From positions 62,001-126,000 of the forward strand of contig CAVRYA010000003.1 of assembly GCA_963725315.1 (NCBI GenBank): a stretch of 64,000 nt of DNA. Reading direction: 5' to 3'. This stretch comes from JBBRHQ01 sp963725315. Its GTDB lineage: Bacteria > Actinomycetota > Thermoleophilia > Solirubrobacterales > 70-9. Positions 45,076 to 54,060 of this stretch are shown one piece after another. The first letter of the stretch is position 1; each line of letters starts with the position of its first letter. The notes under the pieces were generated by a model, which saw only the letters and a program-made list of their open reading frames with translations, made no database searches and was not told the DNA's origin. A program made the position numbers and the translations under genes.

Positions 45076-46221
45076 ATGTCCCTGGCAGGAGGCAAGGCGG
45101 GCTGCCCGCTGCGGCCGCGATGGTCGCTGCGCGGGTTGGCGGCGGTGCTCGCGCTGCTCTGCCTGGCGCTGCTGAGCGCGGAGCTTGCGCTCCCCGCGGA
45201 GCGCGCCGCCGCCGCGACCCACCACAAGCGCGAGCCGCTGCCTGCGAACTTCTTCGGGGTCAGCCCCAACGAGGGCCTGCCGAGCGCCGCCGAGTTTGCC
45301 CAGATGCGCCGCGGCGGCATCCGGACCTACCGGGTCCCGCTGGGGTGGAGCGCGGCCTGGGCGAATCCGGGGAGGTTCAACTGGGCGCCATTCGACATGC
45401 AGGTCGCCGGAGCTGCCGCTGCCGGCCTCAGCGTCCTCCCGATCGTCTACTCGACCCCGCACTGGGTCGCCGGCAGCACCGCCTCGATGCCGGTCGACTC
45501 CCTGATCCAGCGCGACCTCTGGGAGGTCTTCCTCGAGCGCGCGGTCGGTCGCTACGGGCCCCACGGCAGCTTCTGGGCCGCCCATCGGGGTCTGCCGTAT
45601 GAGCCGATCCACGCTTGGCAGATCTGGAACGAGGAGAACGGCGTCTGGTTCACGGACCCGGTGTCCGTGTCGAGGTACGCAACGCTGCTGAGGATCTCCA
45701 ACAGGGCCTTGCGGAACGCCGACCCGAAGGCGAGGGTGGTGATCGGCGGTCTCTATGGCCGGCCCAGCCCGACCGGCGGGGCGCTCTGGGCGAAGGACTT
45801 CCTCGCGCAGCTCTACCGGTTCAAGCGGATCCGCTCCACCTTTGACGTCGTCGCCCTGCACCCCTACGCGGGCGACGTCGAGGAGATGCGCTCGCAGATC
45901 GTCGAGGTGCGCAAGGTGATGGACAGCAACGGGGATTCCGCCACCCCGATCTGGATCGACGAGTTCGGTTGGGGTTCGGGGAGCGAGCGGTTGAGCTTCG
46001 ACAAGGGTCCCGAGGGGCAGAGGACGACGCTCGTCTCCGCTTTCCAGATGCTGATCCAGAACCGGCGGCAGTGGAAGATCGGCCGCACCTACTGGTTCCC
46101 CTGGGAGGATGACCCGCCGCCGGCCTGCTACTACTGCGCCACGGGCGGCCTGTTCACGACGGACCTGCAGCCGAAGCCGGCCTGGTACGGCTACGTCGGG
46201 GTCGCCGGCGGCCGGCCGTAG
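45076..46221 (+). CDS. Secreted clan GH-A glycoside hydrolase (GH39-like)
   Basis: 381 residues. Signal-like N-terminus (LRGLAAVLALLCLALLSAEL). TIM-barrel motifs: FFGVSPNEGLPSAAEFAQMR, GGIRTYRVPLGWSAAW, VLPIVYSTPHWVAG, AWQIWNEENGVWF (acid/base Glu in WNE), DVVALHPYAG and PIWIDEFGWGSGSE (nucleophile Glu in DEFG). Clan GH-A, closest in pattern to GH39-like or beta-xylosidase-like enzymes. Both this and the preceding GH114-like enzyme could remodel the organism's own exopolysaccharide (inference). Confidence 0.8.
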   Translation: MSLAGGKAGCPLRPRWSLRGLAAVLALLCLALLSAELALPAERAAAATHHKREPLPANFFGVSPNEGLPSAAEFAQMRRGGIRTYRVPLGWSAAWANPGRFNWAPFDMQVAGAAAAGLSVLPIVYSTPHWVAGSTASMPVDSLIQRDLWEVFLERAVGRYGPHGSFWAAHRGLPYEPIHAWQIWNEENGVWFTDPVSVSRYATLLRISNRALRNADPKARVVIGGLYGRPSPTGGALWAKDFLAQLYRFKRIRSTFDVVALHPYAGDVEEMRSQIVEVRKVMDSNGDSATPIWIDEFGWGSGSERLSFDKGPEGQRTTLVSAFQMLIQNRRQWKIGRTYWFPWEDDPPPACYYCATGGLFTTDLQPKPAWYGYVGVAGGRP

Positions 46222-46243
46222 AGGTCGGACTCCCCGGGCGTCC

Positions 46244-46636
46244 CTACTCCGAGAGCCCGGCGGCTTCGAGGGCTTCTGCGCGATCGAGAAAGCTCTGCGC
46301 CTGACTGATCAGTCCATCTCTGAACGCGAAGAGATGGCACCACGGCCAGTCCACGGGAGGGGCATCCGCGGAGATCCCCTGGAACCGGGTAATGCCCAGT
46401 GCCCTGCCGTCGAGGTCGATGATCTTCTCGACGTCGATCGAGACCTCGTCGTAGATCCAGAGCTTCCCCAACCAGCGGCGAACGTTCTCCTTGCCGTTGT
46501 GCCTTCCCCCGCCGGGAAAGCGCGGGTCGCTGATCCAGACGATGTCATCGGTTGCCAGCTCCAACAGCCCCTCGACTCCCTGGACCTCAGCGAGCTTGTA
46601 GAGCCGGCGCACGATCTCCACGTTCTCCTGCGACAT
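46244..46636 (-). CDS. SnoaL/NTF2-like fold protein
   Basis: 130 residues, intact. MSQENVEIVRRLYKLAEVQG is the hallmark start of these proteins in Solirubrobacterales; ELATDDIVWISDPRFPGGGR, GKENVRRWLGKLW and HLFAFRDGLISQAQSFLDRA complete the cone-shaped fold. Probably a small-molecule isomerase/hydrolase or binding protein; substrate unknown. It converges with the glycoside hydrolase gene. Confidence 0.85.
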   Translation of the reverse strand: MSQENVEIVRRLYKLAEVQGVEGLLELATDDIVWISDPRFPGGGRHNGKENVRRWLGKLWIYDEVSIDVEKIIDLDGRALGITRFQGISADAPPVDWPWCHLFAFRDGLISQAQSFLDRAEALEAAGLSE

Positions 46637-46764
46637 CGCCCGCGCAGTATCCCGCTTAGTTCGTCGGCGAGATCACGCAGCGGTGGGACAGCATCCCCGT
46701 GTAGGTCCCCGCGTGGGGCGCAATCTCGCGGGACCCGTTCTCGCACAAGCCGGGCTCAAAGAAG

Positions 46765-46838
46765 CGCGCCCGACAGGATTCGAACCTGTGACCTCGTGCT
46801 CCGGAGGCACGCGCTCTATCCAGCTGAGCTACGGGCGC
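46765..46838 (-). tRNA. tRNA-Arg (anticodon CCG)
   Basis: 74 nt, all four arms intact: acceptor GCGCCCG/CGGGCGC, D-arm GCTCAGCTGGATAGAGC, anticodon arm CGTGC-CTCCGGA-GCACG with anticodon CCG, T-arm ACAGG-TTCGAAT-CCTGT. The 3' CCA is not encoded. Confidence 0.97.
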
Positions 46839-46876
46839 TGACCCCGCGCAGTCTAGAGCGAGATAATCCCGCGGCG

Positions 46877-47260
46877 ATGGAGGGCGGCAACGTCGATCTG
46901 GTTCGAGGCGGGTATGAGATGTTCGCCCGCGGCGATCTCGACGGCGTCCTGGACCTCTGCGACGAGGAGATCGAGATGATCGCCTTTGACCCGGCGCCGA
47001 CCAGCTTCCACGGTCGCCCTGGGGTTGGGGAGTTCCTCGACAGGCTGTTCGGCTCATTCGACGAGTTCCGGATGGAGCCGGAGCGGTTCGTCGAGGAGGG
47101 CGACCAAGTGCTGGTGCTGCTGCGCAACCGGGCGAGGGCCGGGGAGATCGAGGTCGATCAGCCTGGCGGGCACCTTTGGACGCTGCGCGACGGCAGGGCT
47201 CTGCGCATGGTCGTCTTCCAGGACCAGCAGCAGGCGCTGGAGGCGATCGGCGCCTCCTAG
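46877..47260 (+). CDS. SnoaL/NTF2-like fold protein
   Basis: 127 residues, intact, ATG 46877. GGNVDLVRGGYEMFARGDLD, VLDLCDEEIEMIAFDPAPTS, FHGRPGVGEFLDRLFGSFDE and HLWTLRDGRALRMVVFQDQQ match the SnoaL-like family. It lies 38 bp from the tRNA-Arg gene on the other strand and 33 bp before RNase Z. Substrate unknown. Confidence 0.83.
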   Translation: MEGGNVDLVRGGYEMFARGDLDGVLDLCDEEIEMIAFDPAPTSFHGRPGVGEFLDRLFGSFDEFRMEPERFVEEGDQVLVLLRNRARAGEIEVDQPGGHLWTLRDGRALRMVVFQDQQQALEAIGAS

Positions 47261-47293
47261 CCCGGCGCCCCGCGCGCCTCTAGGCTGCCTCGA

Positions 47294-48268
47294 ATGGACC
47301 TCTCAGTCGCCTTCCTCGGCACCGGGGGCTCGGTGCCCACCGCGCGCCGGGCGACCGCCAGCGTGCTGATCGCTCGCGGGGGTGAGCGGCTGATGTTCGA
47401 CTGCGGCGAGGGGACGCAGCGCCAGATGCAGCGCTCCCTGGGGCTGGTTCAGGTGGACGACATCTACCTGACCCACTACCACGCGGACCACTTCCTCGGC
47501 CTTCCCGGGCTGATCAAGACCTATGACCTCACCGACCGCGAGCGGCCGCTGGTCGTTCACGGCCCTCCCGGGCTGCGCGAGCTCTTCGGGGTGCTGCGGC
47601 CGATCCTCGGCCGCAGCCGCTACGAGATCTCCCTGGTCGAGCTCGAGCCCGGGGAGGCCGTCGCCCGGGAGGGCTACGAGGTGCGGGCCTTCGAGGTCGA
47701 GCACGGGACCAGCGCCTGCGGCTACTCCCTGGTCGAGGAGGACCGCCCCGGCCGCTTCGACGCCGAGGCGGCGATCGCGCTCGGCGTCCCCGAGGGGCCG
47801 GCCTTCGGAGCGCTGCAGCGCGGCGAGAGCGTCGAAGGCTCCTCGGGCACCGTGACCCCGGCGCAGGTGATGGGGGAGGGGCGCTCGGGACGGACCATCG
47901 TGATCAGCGGCGACACCGCGCCGTGCCTCGCCACCGCCGAGGCCTCCCGGGGCGCCCAGCTGCTGATCCACGACGCCAGCTTTGCCGAGGAGGAGGCCCA
48001 GCGGGCAGCCGAGACCGGGCACTCGACCGCGGGCCAGGCGGCTGCGCTGGCACGCGAGGCCGAGGTGAAGATGCTGGCGCTCGTCCACATTTCCTCCCGC
48101 TACCACGTCGGCACGGTGCTGGAGGAGGCCCGCCAAGTGTTCGCCAACTGCGTCGCCCCGCGCGACTTCGACCTGGTCGAGATCCCCTTCCCGGAGCGCG
48201 GCGAGCCGGTGCTCGTCCCGAAGGGGGCGAGGGAGCGGGGCGAGGACGGAGGAGATCCCAGCCAGTAG
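47294..48268 (+). CDS. rnz: Ribonuclease Z (tRNA 3'-processing endonuclease)
   Basis: 324 residues. MDLSVAFLGTGGSVPTARRA, MFDCGEGTQRQMQRS, YLTHYHADHFLGLPGLIKTY (HxHADH zinc site), FEVEHGTSACGYSLVEEDRP (His of the third motif), VISGDTAPC (bridging Asp), ETGHSTAGQAA and LVHISSRY (last His) give the complete tRNase Z set. It removes 3' trailers; the neighbouring tRNA-Arg lacks an encoded CCA and needs this activity. Confidence 0.92.
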   Translation: MDLSVAFLGTGGSVPTARRATASVLIARGGERLMFDCGEGTQRQMQRSLGLVQVDDIYLTHYHADHFLGLPGLIKTYDLTDRERPLVVHGPPGLRELFGVLRPILGRSRYEISLVELEPGEAVAREGYEVRAFEVEHGTSACGYSLVEEDRPGRFDAEAAIALGVPEGPAFGALQRGESVEGSSGTVTPAQVMGEGRSGRTIVISGDTAPCLATAEASRGAQLLIHDASFAEEEAQRAAETGHSTAGQAAALAREAEVKMLALVHISSRYHVGTVLEEARQVFANCVAPRDFDLVEIPFPERGEPVLVPKGARERGEDGGDPSQ

Positions 48269-48300
48269 CGGCTGGCATCAGTCGGCCGCTGACGGCGCTG

Positions 48301-49647
48301 CTAGGCTCCTCCCGTCGGTTCCTTCGGTGCGTCAGCGCGGGTCGAGACGCCGCCGACCTCTTCGAGGCCGAGGGCCGAGACCGCCAGCTCGGCGAAGAGG
48401 CGCGCCCGCTCGACGGCCGCGGGGCCGTACGCACCGCCGTCCCGTCGGTCGAGCAGGGAGAGAACTCCGAGCGCCCGCTCACCTCGCTCGAGCGGTACCG
48501 CCAGCATCGTGTTCGGGACGTAACCGGTGGCGGCGCGACCTCGGCCGCGAAGCGCGGGTCGGCGCCGCAAATCGGGACCACCTAGAGCCTCGCCGCGTCG
48601 AGAGGACCGCGCCGGCGATGCCCTCGCCGCGCTCGAGGCGGACGCCGACGATCTCTGCTGCTCCCCGCTCCCCAGGCCGCCTGATAGACGAGCTCCCCGC
48701 TGGCGTGGTCGGCCAGCGCGAGCGAGGCCGAGGCAGCGTCGAAGACCCCTGCTGCCGTTCTGACGATCCCCTCCAGCAGCGGGCGCGGCGCCTGGGGACG
48801 GGCGACCGAAAAGGACCAGTGGCTCCCCCAGCGAGGGCCCCAGGGGAGTACCCCAGCGCCTCGGCGAAGGCCTCGGCGGAGGTGATGCGCAGCTCCGGTA
48901 CCACCTCCAGCCCCGCCGCCAGGGTCCGCTCGAGCTGCGGGCTGACACCCTCGATCAACTCCGAGAGCGAGGCCGAGGCGGCCGTGGGGGCGGGGCCTTT
49001 CCGCAGAGCAGCGTCCACAGCGTCGCCGCCAGGCCGAAGACGTCGCCGGGGCGAGAAGGTCTCCGCTCGAGTAGACCTCTGGCGCCATGAAGCGGGGGGT
49101 GCCGATGCCGACCGTCGGGGCGTCCTCGGACTCCAGCTCGCGGGCGATGCCGAAGTCGACCAGGACGACACCGGCCTCGCCGACGATCAGGTTCGCCGGC
49201 TTGACGTCGCGGTGGACGATCTGCTGCTCGTGCACGTACTGAAGCGCCTCGGACGCCTGAAGCGCGTATCCGACCGCCTCCTGCACCGGCAGGCCACGGC
49301 CGCCTCGCTCCCTCAGGGCATCGGCAAGGTCCTTGCCCTCGACCAGCTCCATGACCAGGAACATGCCGCTCTCCTCGCGGAGGTGGTCCAGCACCCGCAC
49401 CACTCGGGGGATGGCTGAGCCGCGAGAGCAGCCTCGCCTCGATCTCGAAGCGTGCGGCGAAGCGGGGATCGCGCATGTGCTTGATCGCCACCCGGCCCCC
49501 CTCGCGATCGCGGGCCCTGTAGACCGACCCCATCCCGCCGCTGGAGATCAGAGACTCGATCGCATAGCGCCCCCCGACCTCTGCGCCGCTCTCCAGCAGG
49601 GGGACGACTCGCTCCCCGGTCACCTGCGGATCATAGTCGTGCGGCAT
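48301..49647 (-). CDS. Ser/Thr protein kinase with C-terminal GAF domain, several frame breaks
   Basis: About 445 residues read over all three frames. Kinase: GRYAIESLISSGGMGSVYRA (Gly loop), GGRVAIKHMRD (catalytic Lys), HVHREQQ-type HEQQIVHRDVKPANLIVGE (HRD loop), VLVDFGIARELES (DFG) and GTPRFMAPEVYS (APE). GAF: VFDAASASLALADHASGELV, GYVPNTMLAVPLERGERALG and VLSLLDRRDGGAYGP. No transmembrane segment, so cytoplasmic. ATG 49647 is 12 bp from the divergent M16 start; GTG 49623 is an alternative. First or last gene of the DAEGHG-peptide region; substrate unknown. Confidence 0.75.
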
Positions 49648-49659
49648 AGGCTGGCGGCC

Positions 49660-50892
49660 ATGGAGCTCGACAACGGCCTGCGGGTGCACATGGTCCCGAT
49701 CTCCGGGACCCGGGCCACCACCGCCCTCGTCGCCTTCGAGGCGGGTTCGCGCACAGAGGCGCCTGCCGAGAACGGGATCGCCCACTTCCTCGAGCACCTG
49801 GTCTTCAAGGGAGGGCTGGAGCATCCGACCCACCGCGAGGTGAACGAGGCGGGGGAGGGCATCGGCGCCCGGGTCGATGCCTGGACCTCGCAGGACATCG
49901 TCGTCTTCCGGGTGCGCTCGCGGGCCGAGGTCGCCGCGGAGGCGATCGACCTACTGACCGACATCGCCGGACGCCCGCTGATCGACTCCGAGGAGCTGGA
50001 GCGCGAGCGCGGCGTGGTGATCCAGGAGATCGCCCGTTCGATGGACCGCCCCGCGGACCGCGCCGACGAGCTGATCGACGCCGCCGCCTTCGGCGAGCAT
50101 CCCCTCGGCCGCTCGATTCTGGGCACCGAGGAGAGACTTCGGGCCTTCGGCCGCGAAGCCGTGCTCGCATTCCGCCAGCGCCAGTGGTGCGGGCAGCGGG
50201 GTTGCGCGCTCCTGGTCGGCAACCTCGACCACCTGCCGTCGGCGGGGATGCTCTCGGAGCTGCTCGGGCGCTTCCCCAAGGTCCCGCCGCCGGACCCCTA
50301 CCCGCCGACCCCGCCCACGAGAACCGAGGTCATGGTCGAGGAGCGCGACTCGACCCAGTCGCACCTGCGCCTGCTCTACCGGCCAGGGATCGAGGTCAGC
50401 GACCCCGCCGCCCGGGCGGCGCTCGCCGTCTACCGCACCCTGCTCGGCGGCTCGCAGGGCTCGCTGCTCTTCGACCAGGTCCGCGAGCGTCGCGGCCTCG
50501 CCTACTCGGTCGGCGCCCAGGACGCCGTCAGCGCCGATGCCGCCGTGATTCAGGTCTCCGCCGGAGTGGAGTCGGCACGGTGTGTGGCGACCCACGAGCT
50601 GATCCGCGAGCTGATCGCCGAGCTGGCCGAGCGCGGCCCCGAACCGGATCACGTCGCGCGCGCCCGCTCCTACACCGCGGGGCGGCGGGTGCTCGCCTTC
50701 GAGAACAGCAACGTCGTGGCCGACCATCTGGCCGAGGCGGCGATCCTTTACAGCGCGGTGCCACGGCCCGAGGAGGAGATCGCCTCGCTCGACGCGGTCA
50801 CCTACGAGCAGGTTGCCGAGGTCGCGGGCCTGGTCGGGGGCGCTCCGGCGGTCGCCTGCGTCGGCCCGCACAGCGAGGCAGAGTTCATCTGA
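49660..50892 (+). CDS. M16 family zinc peptidase (processing-protease-like)
   Basis: 410 residues, intact. MELDNGLRVHMVPISGTRAT, NGIAHFLEHLVFKGG (inverted zinc motif HxxEH), EELERERGVVIQEIARSMDR (downstream zinc Glu), and C-terminal half LGGSQGSLLFDQVRERRGLA with RRGLAYSVGA. Soluble, no signal peptide, so it works in the cytoplasm. It starts 12 bp from the divergent kinase gene and is followed by a strong terminator and, on the opposite strand, a DAEGHG-repeat peptide gene. M16 enzymes process peptides and leader sequences in several RiPP pathways (established); processing of the adjacent peptides is inference. Confidence 0.9.
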   Translation: MELDNGLRVHMVPISGTRATTALVAFEAGSRTEAPAENGIAHFLEHLVFKGGLEHPTHREVNEAGEGIGARVDAWTSQDIVVFRVRSRAEVAAEAIDLLTDIAGRPLIDSEELERERGVVIQEIARSMDRPADRADELIDAAAFGEHPLGRSILGTEERLRAFGREAVLAFRQRQWCGQRGCALLVGNLDHLPSAGMLSELLGRFPKVPPPDPYPPTPPTRTEVMVEERDSTQSHLRLLYRPGIEVSDPAARAALAVYRTLLGGSQGSLLFDQVRERRGLAYSVGAQDAVSADAAVIQVSAGVESARCVATHELIRELIAELAERGPEPDHVARARSYTAGRRVLAFENSNVVADHLAEAAILYSAVPRPEEEIASLDAVTYEQVAEVAGLVGGAPAVACVGPHSEAEFI

Positions 50893-50901
50893 GCCGACGC
50901 A

Positions 50902-50928
50902 CCGGCGCCCGCACGGGGCGGGCGCCGG
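50902..50928. terminator. Strong hairpin between the M16 gene and peptide gene 1
   Basis: Perfect 11-bp stem CCGGCGCCCGC / GCGGGCGCCGG with loop ACGGG, at the point where the M16 gene (plus) and peptide gene 1 (minus) converge. Probably a bidirectional terminator. A copy is present at 51534-51560. Confidence 0.75.
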
Positions 50929-50958
50929 AGTCGACTCGAAGGGCGGGAGTTTGCGAGT

Positions 50959-51265
50959 TCAGTGGAGAAGCTTCCCGTGCCCCTCGGCGTCCTCCCTCAC
51001 TGCGCGGGATCTTATGCCCGTGCCCCTCGGGGGTCCTCGGGTCCTCGCTCCGAGCGGGGGGTATACCTGCCCTGACCCTCGGCGTCCTCGGGTGCCTCGT
51101 CATCGTGAGCGGGGGTGCGGACCTGCCCGTGCCCCTCGGCGTCCTTTGTGCCGGCGTCCTCGATCTGCGCGGGTGACGCGCCCTTCCCGTGCCCCTCGGC
51201 GTCCTCCTCCTCACTGCGCGGGAGCTTATGTCCCTGACCCTCGGGCCCTCGTGTTGCTTGCCCAT
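50959..51265 (-). CDS. DAEGHG-repeat peptide 1, frame breaks
   Basis: About 101 residues after reading through small frame errors. ATG 51265 sits behind GGAGGTGA (ideal SD). Order of units: MGKQHE, EGQGHKLPRSEEE, DAEGHGKGASPAQIE, DAEGHGQVRTPAHDDEAPE, DAEGQGRYTPRSERGPEDP, EGHGHKIPRSE, and the end DAEGHGKLLH with stop 50961-50959. It is strongly acidic with His, Gly and Pro, no Cys and almost no hydrophobic residues. Five related genes lie within 6 kb. Candidate multi-unit precursor; no function recognised. Confidence 0.72.
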
Positions 51266-51433
51266 CTTGCTCACCTCCGTAGTCGGTTCCAGGCTTCCAA
51301 TCACTGGACGGGTTCGCGCCCCCCGACTCTTCCCTTCGCCGGAAGAAGGTTCCCAGGAGCGGCATGCTGCCGTCTTCGCCGCTCCGAGGAAAGCTTGCCC
51401 CCTGCCGGTGCGTCCGCGCCGAACCTCAGCTAC

Positions 51434-51600
51434 GCGCGGCTCGTGCCGATCGTCGCCGCGGGCCTGGTCGAGGGCGCTCCGGCGGTCGTCTGCGTCGGCC
51501 CACACAGCGAGGCAGAGTTCCTGAGCGGACGACCGGCGCCCGCATGGGGCGGGCGCCGGAGTCTGGCTCGAAGAGCCGGGAGTTCCTTCATGTTCAGCCG
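51434..51600 (+). repeat. Duplicated remnant of the M16 3' end plus its terminator
   Basis: Encodes GLVEGAPAVVCVGPHSEAEF, nearly the same as the M16 C-terminus GLVGGAPAVACVGPHSEAEF (50821-50890). The DNA match continues through the terminator and into the 3' end of the following minus-strand peptide gene. No M16 catalytic part precedes this copy, so it is a leftover of a tandem duplication of M16 tail + terminator + peptide gene. The rest of the 328-bp gap between peptide genes 1 and 2 (51266-51433) has no feature I can support. Confidence 0.8.
51534..51560. terminator. Hairpin before peptide gene 2 (copy of 50902-50928)
   Basis: Same 11-bp stem CCGGCGCCCGC / GCGGGCGCCGG; only one loop base differs (ATGGG versus ACGGG). 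It lies 34 bp beyond the stop of peptide gene 2 on the minus strand. Confidence 0.72.
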
Positions 51601-51882
51601 TTGAACTGCTTCCCCTGCCCCTCGGCGTCCTCGCTCTCATCGCGCGGGTGGGTGGTCTTCCCGTGCCCCTCGGCGTCCTCGGGTGCCTCGGCGTCCTCGT
51701 CCTCGTCCTCGTCGCGCGGGGTGTACCTGTACCCCTGACCCTCGGCGTCCTCGGGTGCCGTCGGTGTCCTCGTCCTTCGAGCGGGGGGTGTACCTGTACC
51801 CGTGCCCCTCGGCGTCCTCACTCTCATCGCGCGGGAACCCGTGCTTCCCGTGCCCCTCGGCATCCTCGTGCTGCTCGCCCAT
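51594..51882 (-). CDS. DAEGHG-repeat peptide 2, one frame break
   Basis: About 96 residues, ATG 51882 behind GGAGGTGA. Units: MGEQHE, DAEGHGKHGFPRDESE, DAEGHGYRYTPRSKDEDTEAPE, DAEGQGYRYTPRDEDEDEDAE, APEDAEGHGKTTHPRDESE, DAEGQGKQFNG. One extra base near 51762 shifts the frame. It is the clearest member: the unit is D-A-E-G-[HQ]-G-x(3-4)-P-R-[DS]-E/D. The start region and 3' end resemble peptide gene 1, consistent with a gene duplication. No signal peptide. Confidence 0.75.
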
Positions 51883-51918
51883 CTCACTCACCTCCGTTCT
51901 CGGATTTCGTCCTGCTGA

Positions 51919-51984
51919 TCACCCGACGGGCGAGCCGATAGCGATCTTCCCGTTGGGTCGGATGTCGTTCTGCTCGCTGTTCAT
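51919..51984 (-). CDS. Possible 21-residue small ORF
   Basis: MNSEQNDIRPNGKIAIGSPVG, preceded by GGGAGG eight bases before the ATG. It sits between the exporter (52077-53749) and peptide gene 2. It may be a leader or a small peptide; coding is supported only by the start context and intact frame, so it is tentative. Confidence 0.35.
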   Translation of the reverse strand: MNSEQNDIRPNGKIAIGSPVG

Positions 51985-52076
51985 CCTTCAACCTCCCGTT
52001 GCTTGGTGCGGGATGGCAGATGGGTACGCATCTTTCCTGGGCCGGTTGGGCCGGGGTTCTGACTCTCAGCACCACA

Positions 52077-53749
52077 TCAGGCCGACCGTGACCGCGCCGT
52101 GTCTAGGCGCGAAGCGACAACCGCCTCGGCGGCCTGGCGTGGAGAGGCGGTCGCGGGTGACCGCCTCGAGGAAGTGATCCCGCCCCAGCGCCATCAGCAC
52201 CACGTCGGTCTCGGCGCGGTACCGTGGCGGTGCGGGGGATGTCGCGCAGGAGGGCGATCTCACCGAAGTGATCGCCGGGGCCCTCTCCGCGGGCGAGCAC
52301 GCCGTCCTCGAACACCTCGACCGTGCCCGAGTCGATCACGTAGAAGCGATCGCCCGCCTCGCCCTGGCGGACGATCTCGGCGCCGGCCCCGATCGCGCCG
52401 TACTCCAGGCGGGCCGCCAGCTCCTCCAGCGGTACCGGGCCCAGCGAGGCGAACATCGGGATCCCTCCAGCAGCTCGAGGCGCCTCTTCGGGGCCGGAGT
52501 CTCGGCGTCGATCCGCCGCAGCGCCGGGCGGGCGAGGACGGCAAGCACCGGCAGGAGGGCCCCGCTGGCGATCAAGGCCCCGCTGATCCCGAATACCTCG
52601 ATCAGCAGCGGCGCCAGCAGCATCCCGATCGCGACCGCGGCGATCACCAGGCTCTCGAGCACCCCGAATATCCTGGCCGCGACCTCTTCGGGGGCGGCGC
52701 GCTGCATCAGGGTCAGGGCGCTGGCGTCGATCGACGGTGTTGGCCACCCCGAGCGCGCCCATCATCAGCAGGGCGACGAGGGGGAAGGGGAGGACCCCGA
52801 TCAGCGCGATCGGGGCGCCCCGAGCCGACCAGACCGATGCCGAACACGGTGCCGAGGCCGCGACGGCCGGTCAGCGCCAGGGTCGCCGCAGCTCCTATCA
52901 GCCCACCGATGCCGGCAGCGGAGTTGAGATACCCGACGCCCCCGCGACCCATCTCCAGCAGGTCGATCGCGGTTGAGACGAGGAGCACCCCCATCAGCCC
53001 GTCGACCAGGAGCTGAGCCGAGAAGAGGCCGACCACGGTGCGAAGCTGGCGGTCGGCGGCGATCGCACGAAAGCCGGCCAGGGCCTCTGCCGCGCGGCCG
53101 CCCTCCTCGGAGCGATCGGTCGTCTCGTCCGCTGCGCCGTGGCCGATGCGGCTCACCTGGGCCGCCGAGAAGAGCAGCAGGACCCCGGTGATCGCGAACA
53201 CGACCTGGACGCTGGAGACGGCGAGGACGACCCCGCCGATCGCCGGGCCGAGGAAGATGCTGGTGCTCTCGAAGGCGCTCATCGTCGTATTCGCCGCGGT
53301 CAGCTGGTCGGGTCGCTCGGCGAGGGACGGGGTGAGCGCGTTCTTGGCCGGCTCGAACAGGGTGCTGACGACGGTGTTCAGTCCGGCGATGGCGAAGACG
53401 GCAGCAGGCGGCAGCCCCCGAGGCGACCGCGGCGCAGACGGCGCCGACCAGCAGCGCCCGGGTGAGGTCGGTCGCAGATCAGGATCCGCCGGCGCGGGTA
53501 GCGGTCGGCCAGCACCGCGGCGAAGGGGGCGACGATCGCCGCCGGCACCAGCCGGATCACGGCCGCGATCCCGACCAGGGGGGCGCCGCCTATCTCGAAG
53601 GCATAGACCGAGATCGCGATCCCGTAGGCCCACAGCGCGACCAGGGAGGTCAGGTACGCGAAGCCCAGGCGCCGCAGGTCGGCATTGCGGAAGAAGCCGC
53701 CGATCGCGGTGAGGGCCTGTCTGCTCGGATCCCCCAGGGTGGAGGTCAT
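52077..53749 (-). CDS. MFS exporter with C-terminal cyclic-nucleotide-binding domain, frame breaks
   Basis: About 555 residues over several frames. The N-terminal transporter (MFS_3/macrolide-efflux-like): LRRLGFAYLTSLVALWAYGI, VLADRYPRRRILICD (the D-R-x-x-R-R loop between helices 2 and 3), LNTVVSTLFEPAKNALTPSL and IFGVLESLVIAAVAIGMLLA. The C-terminal domain has the phosphate-binding cassette GDHFGEIALLRDIPRTAT, so it binds cAMP or cGMP. ATG 53749. A class III cyclase is encoded 3 kb away. Position between peptide genes 2 and 3 suggests a peptide or toxin exporter gated by cNMP (inference). Confidence 0.78.
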
Positions 53750-53837
53750 CGGCCCCCGCACGGGAGAGGCAGCCGCATGTGGCCTGCGCCTCCCGGGTCC
53801 CTCGTCTCAGCGGGGGATTGGAGCCGGACCCTTGGGA

Positions 53838-53972
53838 TCAGTGGACGAACTTCCCGTGGCCCTCGGCATCGTCCTCCTCGGAGCGATGGATGTATTTCCC
53901 GTGCCCCTCGACGTCGCCGGTGCGGGGCGTCGTCCTACGGTCCTGCTCGCTGTCCTCGTGGAGCTTCGCCAT
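53838..53972 (-). CDS. DAEGHG-repeat peptide 3
   Basis: 44 residues, intact. MAKLHEDSEQDRRTTPRTG, then DVEGHGKYIHRSEED and DAEGHGKFVH at the C-terminus. ATG 53972 behind AAGGTGAG. Starts M-[AG]-[KE]-x-H-E-D like peptides 1 and 2 and ends in ...GHGK-x-x-H like peptide 1, so these are real family boundaries. It is the shortest unbroken copy and the best template for testing. Confidence 0.78.
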   Translation of the reverse strand: MAKLHEDSEQDRRTTPRTGDVEGHGKYIHRSEEDDAEGHGKFVH

Positions 53973-54060
53973 TTGCTCACCTTCCGTCATTCGTTCGCCC
54001 TCTGATGCGGGACCGGGATCGGGCCGGATCTTTCCCTCACCGGTCGGCGAATGCCGGTCC

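Noticed and set aside
46637..46764. Possible small gene between the SnoaL gene and tRNA-Arg
   Set aside because: Open frames here lack starts with ribosome sites and show no recognisable motif. I see no feature in this stretch.
51012..51365. A longer start for peptide gene 1 at 51365 (MPLLGTFFRRREESGG...)
   Set aside because: The ribosome site GGAGGTGA directly before ATG 51265, shared with peptide gene 2, and the shared M-G-x-Q-H-E start favour the shorter form.
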